The notes: a model not told the origin generated them from the letters alone. Positions 1-6,496 are shown, numbered from the stretch's first letter. The stretch is 6,963 bases of DNA from Bacteroidota bacterium (GCA_947468985.1 CANINJ010000101.1:1-6963); one strand, 5' to 3'. Program-made: numbers and translations.

Positions 1-623
1 AAGGAATTTTTATCTAATTTATGTGTGCCGTCAGGATTTGCTGGAATATTTAATTCCTTATAACCTGTATTTAAAAATTCTTGCGAATAGTTAAACATGC
101 TTTGGCGTTGCATTCTGTGGCGAATTCTTGAAAAAGCACCATCGGCACCAAAAACCATATCAAATTTTAATTCTTCCCACTCGCCACGCTCTTCTTCTCC
201 AATATGTAATGTTGCGTTTGATAAGGTAACATCCCAGATTTTCTTTTCAAAAAAGAATTCTGCCCCAGCTTTTTCCGCCAAATCAATCATTTTTCTATTT
301 AGCGCCCCTCTTGAAATTGAATAGATACTCTGTCCTTCTTGACCATAATTTTGGAAATTAAGTTTATCATCAAGATGGATTGCACGTTTGTCCATTGCAA
401 TTGCAATTTCACGAACTTCGTCACCAATTCCAACGCCATCAAGGGCTTTCCAACCCCGATTTGACATTGCCAAGTTTATAGATCGCCCAGAAAATCGAAT
501 TTTACGAATATCGGGGCTTCTGTCATAAACATGAACGGTATGACCTGCTTTTTTGAAATAAATTGCCAATAGCGATCCGACTAAACCAGAACCAACAATT
601 GCAATTTTGAGTGACTTTTGCAT
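1..623 (-). CDS. kmo: Kynurenine 3-monooxygenase, N-terminal part (cut by window edge)
   Basis: FAD-dependent aromatic hydroxylase that converts L-kynurenine to 3-hydroxykynurenine with NADPH and O2 (family knowledge). The minus-strand frame opens with MQKSLKIAIVGSG at 623 and runs without a stop to base 1, giving 207 codons. The family is usually about 440-470 residues, so roughly the C-terminal half lies outside. Seen in order: the Rossmann FAD motif GSGLVG (residues 11-16) with the acidic strand end VYDR (32-35); SGRSINLAMSNRGW (45-58), highly characteristic of this enzyme; R80 and Y93, in the region where yeast and Pseudomonas enzymes contact the kynurenine carboxylate; SISRGALNRKMID (102-114); and the second FAD motif GADGAFSRIR (159-168). 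There is no Shine-Dalgarno before the ATG, as is common in this group. A TAATTTTG box about 26 bases upstream suggests its own promoter. The next step, kynureninase, is encoded 3.2 kb upstream on the same strand. Identity is near certain; only completeness downstream is unknown. Confidence 0.95.
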   Translation of the reverse strand, partial: MQKSLKIAIVGSGLVGSLLAIYFKKAGHTVHVYDRSPDIRKIRFSGRSINLAMSNRGWKALDGVGIGDEVREIAIAMDKRAIHLDDKLNFQNYGQEGQSIYSISRGALNRKMIDLAEKAGAEFFFEKKIWDVTLSNATLHIGEEERGEWEELKFDMVFGADGAFSRIRHRMQRQSMFNYSQEFLNTGYKELNIPANPDGTHKLDKNS

Positions 624-648
624 CAAAAGATTTATAAATATAAGTGCG

Positions 649-656
649 CAAAATTA
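649..656 (-). promoter_or_regulatory. Candidate -7 box of the kynurenine monooxygenase promoter
   Basis: Read on the minus strand this is TAATTTTG, a full match to the Bacteroidota -7 consensus TAnnTTTG, followed by CGCAC. It lies about 26 bases before the ATG at 623, so transcription would begin in a short leader. No clear TTG element lies 19-21 bases upstream, which weakens the call. If real, the monooxygenase is transcribed independently of kynureninase. Confidence 0.45.
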
Positions 657-804
657 AGTAATTCTATACAAATTCCATTAAATTGACTGATTTAAATATG
701 CGTTTTAATAAATATATCATTAATAGCGAATCTTTGAAGTGAATTTTATCAAATTATAATTAAAATCATCTAAATTCATGATAATAGAAATGTTGTTTAA
801 TTTA

Positions 805-835
805 TTGATTAAATATCCAAACAAAAGTATCTTTG
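805..835 (+). promoter_or_regulatory. Candidate promoter of the flavin reductase-like gene
   Basis: A TTG at 805-807 and a TATCTTTG at 828-835 are separated by 20 bases. This fits the Bacteroidota -33 TTG / -7 TAnnTTTG promoter pattern. The -7 box ends 15 bases before the ATG at 851, so the expected leader is only about 10 bases and has no Shine-Dalgarno, just an A/T-rich run. This is among the best promoter matches in the window and supports 851 as the true start. Confidence 0.6.
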
Positions 836-850
836 TAGAAATATAATTTT

Positions 851-1489
851 ATGAAACACATTACCCGTGACGACATTTCACAGATGGAAAAAATAGAACG
901 AATCAATCTGATGAATTCTTGCACAGGTTATAAATCTGCTAATTTAATAGCAACAATTTCTAAAGAAGGCATTTCAAATGTGGCTGTTTTTATTAGTATC
1001 ACACACCTTGGAAGTAATCCAGGACTCTTGGGATTTATAATACGTCCAACAACTGTTCCAAGAGATACTTATAAAAATTTGAAAGATGTTGGTTATTTTT
1101 CTGTCAACCACATTACTTCAACTATGATTGTTGACGGACATCATACCTCAGCAAATTATGAAGTTGGGGTTTCAGAATTTGAAAAAACCAACCTTGAAGA
1201 AGAATATAAAAACAAAATTAAAGTTCCATTTGTAAAAGGAAGTCCAGTTCAGTTGTATTGCAAATATGTCAATGAATATTTTATTAAAGAAAATAACACA
1301 ATTCATATAATAGCATCCATTGAAGCAATTTATTATAATGAAGATTTGGAACACATAGACGGATGGTTGCAACTTGACAAAGTAAATGTTGTGGCAATAA
1401 ATGGTTTAGATGGCTATTGTTTACCGAAATTATTAGATCGATTTGAATATGCTCGACCTAACATTGAAAACAAATCTTTTGAAATTTAA
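851..1489 (+). CDS. Flavin reductase-like FMN-binding split-barrel protein
   Basis: A 212-residue cytoplasmic protein resembling the flavin reductase / FMN-binding split-barrel family, whose members reduce free flavin with NAD(P)H or hold FMN as a cofactor. Visible family features are the first barrel strands with NLIATISKEGISNVAVF (31-47); ITHLGSNPGLLGFIIRP (50-66), where the SNPxLLGF-like segment normally contacts FMN phosphate; RDTYKNLKDVGYFSVN (71-86), matching the family's DTxxNIxxxGxFxVN pattern; and a C-terminal GLDGYCLPKLLDRFEYARP (185-203). There is no signal peptide or membrane segment. The start is supported by a well-placed promoter 15 bases upstream. It is divergent from the kynurenine monooxygenase and convergent with the CotH gene, 58 bases away with no clear terminator between. 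The DNA is AT-richer than the kynurenine and queA genes (16 G+C in bases 1201-1260, against 23 in 361-420). The fold is fairly sure; substrate and partner are unknown. Kynurenine monooxygenase uses bound FAD and NADPH directly, so it should not need a separate reductase. Confidence 0.8.
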   Translation: MKHITRDDISQMEKIERINLMNSCTGYKSANLIATISKEGISNVAVFISITHLGSNPGLLGFIIRPTTVPRDTYKNLKDVGYFSVNHITSTMIVDGHHTSANYEVGVSEFEKTNLEEEYKNKIKVPFVKGSPVQLYCKYVNEYFIKENNTIHIIASIEAIYYNEDLEHIDGWLQLDKVNVVAINGLDGYCLPKLLDRFEYARPNIENKSFEI

Positions 1490-1547
1490 TTGAATTCAAA
1501 CACTTTAAAAAGAAAAGAGACTATTCAATAGCAATCTTCGAGCAGTA

Positions 1548-3602
1548 TTATTTTTTTATTATTTTTCTTGAAATTGACTTATTATTTTCTATTATTTTTA
1601 AGAAATAAATTCCATTTGAACATTGGCTTAAATCAACACTAATTACTTTGGCAACCTTTTCTATTGATAGAATTATTCGTCCTTCCAAATCTAGAACTTC
1701 AATTTTTGAAAGTTGATTGTCTGATGATATTGAAATAAAATCCGAAGTTGGATTTGGATAAATAACTAATTGACTTTCAGAATCGTTTTCAGTTAGAGTC
1801 AATGCATTTGATGCAATCCAACTTGAAGATAAATTATTGTCTAGTGCAGTATCGATTAACTGTAAATAACTTCCGCCTCCGTCTGGACTTGTTGGCCATG
1901 GCGAACTATCATAATAAAAAACCGTATCTATAGTGTTTCCAAATGCATCTGATATTATTAGATTTTGATTACTATTGGATAAATTTCTATAAAACTCTCC
2001 AAAAGCATTAAATCCATATCTACTCAAAAAGGTAGTCGCCTTACTCGCTATAAACAAACTAGTATTTGCCGCAAGAGTTGAATTTGCGGGAAACTGATAA
2101 GAAAGTCCTAAACCACCAAAATAGATTCCTGACAAATTAACTACTTGACTTCCACAATTTTTTATTTCGATAAATTCTTGTTCATTACTCGTAAAACTAG
2201 TTGTTAAAACTGGATTATAATTAATTTTTGTAATTACTAATGGAGGAGTAACAACACTGTTACAACTAGAAAAACTACCAATATTGTTGTTCATCCAAGC
2301 AATCCTAGCGCTTAAAAAAGTTTTAATTCCATTTATTTGATCTAAATGAATTCCAACAGAGTTCCATCTCGTTTGTTCTCTAATTACTGCAGTGGAAATT
2401 AAAGTAACGGTAGTATCAATCATTGAATTTAATGTAGCTAAATTCATCGGTTTACCTACTTGAGTCACTTCATTCCAACGTTTAGATAAATAACATTTAA
2501 ATTGAGGGCTCAAAAATAGATCTTTCCAAAATTTTGCACCATCGTTTCCTCCATCTGAAAATTGCCAAACATCCGTGTGGCTTCTATCAAAACCCCATAA
2601 AAACAGATCGTTTCCATAGGTTAAATTAAAATCCCAAAGCGGACCAGCTCTTAATTTTCCATTTCTTTCTTTGTGAAAATAAGTACTAAAGTGATAACCA
2701 TCAGCATTACTACCTAATTCATTGGATAAAATAAAATCAATAAAAGACGGTATGTCAATTACAGAAGGATAGCCATTTATCTCAGAATAATTATTTATGG
2801 TGGTAGTACTCGCTAATTTATTAAATTCATTGTGAATGTAATTATCTTGTTGAACGGTAACTTCTGTTGGTTTTGGCAAATCATGAATAAAATTGGCATT
2901 ATTACCAGCAACATACGAAGGCATTGACCATGCTATTGGATCTCCACCAGTATCTTTGTCGGATTTAGTGATGTATCCTCCAGATAGTTCTGGAAAAATA
3001 TTTTGTGTAGTAGTAATTTTTGTAATATTAACTCGTTGAGAATCCGATTTTATTTTTTCTTGCAAAAGATATAAACCTCTATAATCTCCATTAAGTATTA
3101 ATTCGCAATAGACTGTTCGAGGTGCATAATTACCCATATTCCTTGAAATTGCATAAGAAATATAATCCCTAATTAAAGATGGGTCAAAAGCCAATCCATT
3201 TAGAACCCAATCATTTTCGGATGGCATTCCGAGTAGTGAAACATTATTATTGGAAACATTATCCGCCAATCTTGTAGTCAATCCATAACCCTTTTTTTCT
3301 AATGCTTGAGAACTCGATCCACGAATTTCAATATCAATTCTCCCGTTATAATTTAATGAAGCTAGATTCGTTTGGTTTGAAACAAAGTTTTGAGCTCCAG
3401 GACCATTATAGATAATCTTCATCGTTCCCAAAACCCTTGGCGAATCAAGAATTGGTGTAGAATTATCTGTATTTATTATTATTATTGGTAGATTACTTTC
3501 CGTGAAAACTTGACTATTTGCATCTAATTTACAAAACACTAATAGTATTACTATCAAAGAATTACATACGATTCGTAAGTGTTTATAAAAACAATATTTC
3601 AT
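1548..3602 (-). CDS. Secreted CotH-kinase / lamin-tail protein with T9SS type A sorting domain
   Basis: A 684-residue exported protein of three parts. Residues 1 to about 31 look like a signal peptide: basic residues, then the hydrophobic stretch SLIVILLVF (15-23), with likely cleavage near NSQ. Residues about 55-440 match the CotH kinase domain: IEIRGSSSQ (91-99), LNGLAFDPSLIRDYISY (134-150), GDYRGLYLLQEKIK (172-185) and RAGPLWDFNLTYGN (318-331). Residues about 455-585 resemble a lamin-tail domain: EFIEIKNCGSQVVNLSGIYF (476-495), then SPWPTSPDGGGSYLQL. Residues 613-684 are a T9SS type A sorting domain with YPNP (615-618), GIYFLKI and a basic end. The protein should therefore cross the inner membrane via Sec and the outer membrane via T9SS, ending on the surface or outside. 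CotH in Bacillus is an atypical protein kinase of the spore coat; targets in Bacteroidota are unknown to me. In the kinase motif the second acidic position is Asn (WDFN, N326). It stands as a single gene between terminator-like hairpins and a convergent neighbour, in AT-rich DNA (17 G+C in 2281-2340). Architecture is sure; activity is not. Confidence 0.9.
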   Translation of the reverse strand: MKYCFYKHLRIVCNSLIVILLVFCKLDANSQVFTESNLPIIIINTDNSTPILDSPRVLGTMKIIYNGPGAQNFVSNQTNLASLNYNGRIDIEIRGSSSQALEKKGYGLTTRLADNVSNNNVSLLGMPSENDWVLNGLAFDPSLIRDYISYAISRNMGNYAPRTVYCELILNGDYRGLYLLQEKIKSDSQRVNITKITTTQNIFPELSGGYITKSDKDTGGDPIAWSMPSYVAGNNANFIHDLPKPTEVTVQQDNYIHNEFNKLASTTTINNYSEINGYPSVIDIPSFIDFILSNELGSNADGYHFSTYFHKERNGKLRAGPLWDFNLTYGNDLFLWGFDRSHTDVWQFSDGGNDGAKFWKDLFLSPQFKCYLSKRWNEVTQVGKPMNLATLNSMIDTTVTLISTAVIREQTRWNSVGIHLDQINGIKTFLSARIAWMNNNIGSFSSCNSVVTPPLVITKINYNPVLTTSFTSNEQEFIEIKNCGSQVVNLSGIYFGGLGLSYQFPANSTLAANTSLFIASKATTFLSRYGFNAFGEFYRNLSNSNQNLIISDAFGNTIDTVFYYDSSPWPTSPDGGGSYLQLIDTALDNNLSSSWIASNALTLTENDSESQLVIYPNPTSDFISISSDNQLSKIEVLDLEGRIILSIEKVAKVISVDLSQCSNGIYFLKIIENNKSISRKIIKK

Positions 3603-3624
3603 ACTAAAAATTTATAATTATTTG

Positions 3625-3632
3625 TAAATGTA
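3625..3632 (-). promoter_or_regulatory. Weak candidate -7 box of the CotH gene
   Basis: Read on the minus strand this is TACATTTA, one base off the TAnnTTTG consensus, 22 bases before the ATG at 3602. No good -33 TTG sits at the expected spacing. The position is right for a promoter and the gene lies behind two terminator-like hairpins, so a promoter is needed somewhere here. The exact site is tentative. Confidence 0.3.
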
Positions 3633-3718
3633 CTTAAAAAAAGTCTTCAGAATTATAAACTTACTTATTGTCAATATTTAAAATTTTATTAAAATCCCAT
3701 TCCACTTTTTCATCCAGC

Positions 3719-3746
3719 AAAAAAGACCCAAATAAATCGGGACTTT
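3719..3746 (-). terminator. Second, degenerate terminator-like hairpin downstream of kynU
   Basis: On the minus strand AAAGTCCC and GGGTCTTT can pair around a 9-base loop, with one T-T mismatch in the middle, and six T residues (the last three shared with the stem) close the structure. It lies about 120 bases past the kynU stop and upstream of the CotH gene. It may back up the terminator at 3815-3849. The central mismatch makes it weaker. Confidence 0.45.
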
Positions 3747-3814
3747 AAAACCAAAAAATTGAAACTCAGAAATTAATAATTATAAATTTGACAATGCCTT
3801 TTTTGGGAAAATGA

Positions 3815-3849
3815 GAAAAAAACCCTGTTTAAAAAAATGAGCAGGTTTT
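3815..3849 (-). terminator. Intrinsic terminator of kynU
   Basis: On the minus strand AAAACCTG pairs with CAGGGTTTT around a 14-base loop, with a single bulged base, and the T-run continues as TTTTTTTC. It begins 20 bases past the kynU stop codon. Position and T-tract fit a Rho-independent terminator, separating kynU from the CotH gene. Confidence 0.65.
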
Positions 3850-3868
3850 GGAGAAATAATAATTAGTA

Positions 3869-5143
3869 TTACTTTACAATTCCCTTTTTTAATATTTGAC
3901 CAAAATTGTACATGTCTTCAAACGAACAATATAAAGGAACTGGGGCTAAACGAATAACGTTTGGTTCTCTCCAGTCTGTGATCACACCATTTTTCATTAA
4001 ATAATCAAACAATGAACGTCCTTCTCCATGAAGTAATACAGAAAGCTGACAACCTCGTTCCTCTTGACTTGAGGGTGTAATAATTTCAAAGGAACCGTTT
4101 ACTTCTTTACTTATTTCTTTAAGGATAAATTCTAAATACGAAGTGATTACATTCCTTTTATTAATCAGCGCTTCCATTCCGATTTCATCAAACATCTCAA
4201 CTGATGCTAAATAAGGTGCAAGTGATAGTATTGGTAAATTACTGATTTGCCATCCTTCGGCACCACGAACTGGGTCAAAAGTAGGTTCCATTTTGAAACG
4301 TCTTTCTTTGTTGTGTCCCCACCAACCCGCAAAACGAGATAAGCTTGTATCGTTGTGATGTTTTTCGTGAATAAAACAACCCGAAGCATTTCCAGGTCCT
4401 GAATTCATATATTTATAACTGCACCAAGCAGCGAAATCGACATCCCAATCGTGTAAATTTAATTTTATGTTTCCTGCTGCGTGCGCCAAATCCCAACCCA
4501 CGTAAGCTCCGGCTTTGTGCCCCGCTTCGGTGATGGTTTTCATATTAAAAACTTGTCCCGTATAATAATTTACACCGCCAATTAATACCAAAGCCAATTC
4601 GTCACCGACTTCTTCAATTTTGGATAAAATATCTTCAAGGCGAATGTTGTGTTCTCCTTCTCGACGTTGAATTTCAACAATAGCATCTTCATAATTTAAG
4701 CCGTGAAATTTTACTTGACTTTGAATCATATATTGATCGCTTGGAAACGCTTTGGCTTCGCAAAGAATCTTGAATCTTTTTGCTGTTGGTTTGTAAAAAG
4801 TAACCATCATTAGGTGAAGATTTACAGTTAATGTATTCATTACCGTAACTTCTGACGGAAGCGCACCCACAATTTTACTTAACGGATTTGCAAAACGTTC
4901 GTGGTAATCCCACCAAGGCTTTTCGGAATAAAAATGACCTTCGACAGCGAGGTTTTCCCAATCGGTCATTACCTCATCTACGTATTTTTTTGCTCTTTTT
5001 GAATGCAATCCAAGTGAATTTCCTGTGAAATAAATAACGTTTTTTCCATTTACTTGTGGAAAGCTAAACTCATTTCTGTAGGAACTAAGTTCATCTTGTT
5101 TATCCAATTCTTGTGCGAATTCTTTGGTATTTAGAAATGTCAT
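3869..5143 (-). CDS. kynU: Kynureninase
   Basis: PLP-dependent hydrolase that cleaves 3-hydroxykynurenine to 3-hydroxyanthranilate and alanine (or kynurenine to anthranilate). It acts in the cytoplasm just after kynurenine 3-monooxygenase. The protein is 424 residues, normal for the family. Key features are VIYFTGNSLGLHSKRA (36-51); EGHFYSEKPWWDYHERFANPL (68-88); VMNTLTVNLHLMM (101-113); GWDLAHAAGN (216-225), whose D218 should hold the PLP pyridine nitrogen; SYKYMNSGPGN (242-252), whose K244 should form the PLP Schiff base; GWQISNLPILSL (297-308); and IRLAPVPLY (397-405). The frame stays open upstream to an ATG at 5242, adding 33 hydrophobic residues. I chose ATG at 5143 because MTFLNTKEF begins the family-like sequence and the longer start lies inside the queA terminator. 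The leader ends in an A-rich stretch without a Shine-Dalgarno. Terminators on both sides indicate a single-gene transcript. A clear promoter was not found; the region holds TTTG and TATTTTTA elements at poor spacing. Confidence 0.96.
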   Translation of the reverse strand: MTFLNTKEFAQELDKQDELSSYRNEFSFPQVNGKNVIYFTGNSLGLHSKRAKKYVDEVMTDWENLAVEGHFYSEKPWWDYHERFANPLSKIVGALPSEVTVMNTLTVNLHLMMVTFYKPTAKRFKILCEAKAFPSDQYMIQSQVKFHGLNYEDAIVEIQRREGEHNIRLEDILSKIEEVGDELALVLIGGVNYYTGQVFNMKTITEAGHKAGAYVGWDLAHAAGNIKLNLHDWDVDFAAWCSYKYMNSGPGNASGCFIHEKHHNDTSLSRFAGWWGHNKERRFKMEPTFDPVRGAEGWQISNLPILSLAPYLASVEMFDEIGMEALINKRNVITSYLEFILKEISKEVNGSFEIITPSSQEERGCQLSVLLHGEGRSLFDYLMKNGVITDWREPNVIRLAPVPLYCSFEDMYNFGQILKKGIVK

Positions 5144-5220
5144 TGTTAGTTTTTTAGTGGTTGTAAAAATAGTAAAAATAAAAGAAATTATACTCCAAAG
5201 GTTTAAAAATGGAGAATAAA

Positions 5221-5258
5221 TAAAACAAAAAAATCTCGCCATTGTTGACGAGATTTTT
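5221..5258 (-). terminator. Strong intrinsic terminator of queA
   Basis: On the minus strand a perfect 10-base-pair stem, AAAAATCTCG with CGAGATTTTT, encloses a 10-base loop and runs into TTTTTTTGTTTTATTT. It starts 24 bases past the queA stop. This is the clearest terminator in the window and isolates queA from kynU. The A-rich flank gives a shorter T-run on the plus strand as well, but nothing transcribed rightward reaches it. Confidence 0.85.
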
Positions 5259-5282
5259 GGTATAATTTGAACTGAATTATTA

Positions 5283-6332
5283 TTAGATAATTAGCATTGC
5301 GTCTCCGTAAGAATAGAATTTATACTCTTCTTTAATAGCGATTTCGTAGGCTTCTTTCATTAAATCGTGACCGCAAAATGCAGAAACCATCATCAATAAT
5401 GTTGATTTTGGCGTATGAAAATTGGTAATCATACAATTTGCAATACTGAAATCGTGTGGTGGGAAAAGAAATTTATTTGTCCAACCGTCGAATGTATTCA
5501 AAGTTCTTTGCGATGAAACGGCACTTTCAACGGCACGCATTGAAGTAGTTCCAACAGCGCAAATACGTTGTTTTCTGATTTTGGCATTGTTGACAATATC
5601 GCAGGCTTCCTGGTTGATTTTCAACTCTTCAGAATCCATTTTGTGTTTTGATAAATCTTCTACCTCAACTGGATTGAACGTTCCTAAACCAACGTGTAAT
5701 GTTACTTCAGCAAATTCAATTCCTTTGATTTCTAATTTTTTCAACAAGTGTTTTGAGAAGTGTAACCCTGCAGTTGGAGCTGCAACAGCACCTTCTTCTT
5801 TTGCATATATCGTTTGGTAACGATCTGCATCTTCAGGAGTTACGTCTCTGCTAATGTATTTTGGTATAGGAGTTTCTCCTAAATCTGTTAATTTTTGTCT
5901 GAACTCATCGTAAGGACCATCGTAAAGAAAACGCAAGGTTCTTCCACGAGAAGTGGTGTTGTCGATTACTTCCGCAACCAACAAATCGTCGTCTCCAAAA
6001 TACAATTTGTTTCCAATTCTGATTTTACGAGCTGGATCTACTAAAACATCCCAAAGGCGCTGTTCAGCATTCAATTCTCTAAGTAAAAAAACTTCGATTC
6101 TTGCTCCAGTTTTTTCTTTATTTCCGTATAAACGGGCTGGAAAAACTTTGGTGTTATTGATTACCATTACATCTCCATCATCAAAATAATCGATAATATC
6201 CTTGAACATTTTATGCTCAATAGTTTTCTTTTCACGATTGATAACCATCAAACGAGCTTCGTCTCTGTTTTCTGCTGGATATTCCGCAAGAAGTTCTTTC
6301 GGTAAATTGAATTGAAAATGTGATAATTTCAT
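5283..6332 (-). CDS. queA: S-adenosylmethionine:tRNA ribosyltransferase-isomerase (QueA)
   Basis: Penultimate enzyme of queuosine synthesis: it transfers and rearranges the ribosyl part of S-adenosylmethionine onto preQ1 at tRNA position 34, giving epoxyqueuosine (family knowledge). The protein is 349 residues, the normal full length. Motifs seen: [20 protein letters not shown] (8-27); [17 protein letters not shown] (54-70); [10 protein letters not shown] (151-160); [20 protein letters not shown] (171-190), the most diagnostic block; [11 protein letters not shown] (212-222); [11 protein letters not shown] (260-270); and [18 protein letters not shown] (304-321). The start at 6332 gives the expected family N-terminus [12 protein letters not shown] good promoter lies 69 bases upstream and a strong terminator follows, so it can be a single-gene transcript, though no terminator separates it from aroA. 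No preQ1-type riboswitch is evident in its leader. Nothing is missing or frameshifted. Confidence 0.97.
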   Translation of the reverse strand: MKLSHFQFNLPKELLAEYPAENRDEARLMVINREKKTIEHKMFKDIIDYFDDGDVMVINNTKVFPARLYGNKEKTGARIEVFLLRELNAEQRLWDVLVDPARKIRIGNKLYFGDDDLLVAEVIDNTTSRGRTLRFLYDGPYDEFRQKLTDLGETPIPKYISRDVTPEDADRYQTIYAKEEGAVAAPTAGLHFSKHLLKKLEIKGIEFAEVTLHVGLGTFNPVEVEDLSKHKMDSEELKINQEACDIVNNAKIRKQRICAVGTTSMRAVESAVSSQRTLNTFDGWTNKFLFPPHDFSIANCMITNFHTPKSTLLMMVSAFCGHDLMKEAYEIAIKEEYKFYSYGDAMLII

Positions 6333-6341
6333 TTAGAAGAA

Positions 6342-6377
6342 GTTATGAGTTATGAATTAATGAATTATGAGTTTTGA
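6342..6377. repeat. Tandem RTTATGA heptamer repeats in the queA leader
   Basis: Five near-identical units follow each other on the plus strand: GTTATGA, GTTATGA, ATTAATGA, ATTATGA, GTTTTGA. They fill most of the space between the queA promoter and its start, so they would be transcribed in the queA leader as AACTCATAA-like units. The first two units are exact copies. They do not form an obvious hairpin. Origin and effect are unknown. Confidence 0.65.
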
Positions 6378-6400
6378 TTCTCGAAATCCTAATTCGTGCG

Positions 6401-6432
6401 CAAATATACGATTGTGAGATAGGCGTTGTCAA
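6401..6432 (-). promoter_or_regulatory. Candidate promoter of queA
   Basis: On the minus strand a TTG (forward bases 6430-6432, in the context CTTGAC) and TATATTTG (6401-6408) are 21 bases apart. This matches the Bacteroidota -33/-7 pattern. The -7 box is followed by CGCAC. The leader to the ATG at 6332 would be about 60-65 bases and contains the heptamer repeats. Confidence 0.6.
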
Positions 6433-6459
6433 GTCTTTTGACGTTTATTTTTAAAATTA

Positions 6460-6491
6460 GGCGCAAAGGCGCAAAGGCACTAAGGCAATTA
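6460..6491. repeat. Period-8 repeat GGCGCAAA between aroA and queA
   Basis: On the plus strand two exact copies of GGCGCAAA are followed by two decayed copies, GGCACTAA and GGCAATTA. The array is 32 bases and stops five bases short of the aroA stop codon. It is richer in G and C than the surrounding intergenic DNA. It would be transcribed at the 3' end of the aroA message. It resembles short CGCAAAG-like intergenic repeats I associate with Flavobacterium genomes, from general recollection only. Confidence 0.65.
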
Positions 6492-6496
6492 GACCT

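Larger units (their letters stand above)
624..850. other. AT-rich divergent intergenic region
   Basis: This 227-base region separates the start of the kynurenine monooxygenase (leftward) from the start of the flavin reductase-like gene (rightward). It holds one candidate promoter for each gene, near its two ends. The middle, about 660-800, is very AT-rich. I see no open frame of useful length, no RNA gene and no convincing hairpin in it. It is the only place in the window where one segment could control two divergent genes, but I found no operator-like palindrome to support that. Confidence 0.6.

Noticed and set aside
97..324. Plus-strand open frame of 75 codons
   Set aside because: It is antisense to the monooxygenase, whose frame carries clear family motifs throughout; the plus-strand product has no recognisable features.
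1172..1372. Minus-strand open frame rich in Phe and Ile
   Set aside because: It is a shadow of the AT-rich flavin reductase-like gene; its hydrophobicity comes from reverse-complemented AAA/AAT codons.
1490..1547. Terminator between the convergent flavin reductase-like and CotH genes
   Set aside because: Only a 10-base palindrome (TTGAATTCAA) and a four-pair hairpin at CTATTCAATAG are present; neither is a convincing terminator despite nearby T-rich runs.
624..3868. Transposon or integron carrying the flavin reductase-like and CotH genes
   Set aside because: I saw no terminal inverted repeats, target duplications, recombinase gene or tRNA target at either boundary.
4207..4389. Minus-strand 60-codon frame inside kynU
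   Set aside because: It is an out-of-frame shadow of kynureninase, whose active-site blocks cover the same bases.
5144..5228. Promoter for kynU
   Set aside because: TTTG and TATTTTTA elements occur, but spacings of 15 or 24 bases do not fit the 19-21 expected, so no site was called.
5422..6189. Two plus-strand open frames opposite queA, at 5422-5820 and 5953-6189
   Set aside because: QueA is intact and well conserved on the other strand; the opposite frames have no start context or family-like sequence.
6333..6400. preQ1 riboswitch in the queA leader
   Set aside because: The leader consists mostly of heptamer repeats and shows no C-rich pseudoknot-type aptamer; none could be drawn.
6428..6442. 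Inverted repeat GTCAA/TTGAC considered as an aroA terminator
   Set aside because: The stem is only five base pairs and no T-run follows on the minus strand; it overlaps the queA -33 element instead.
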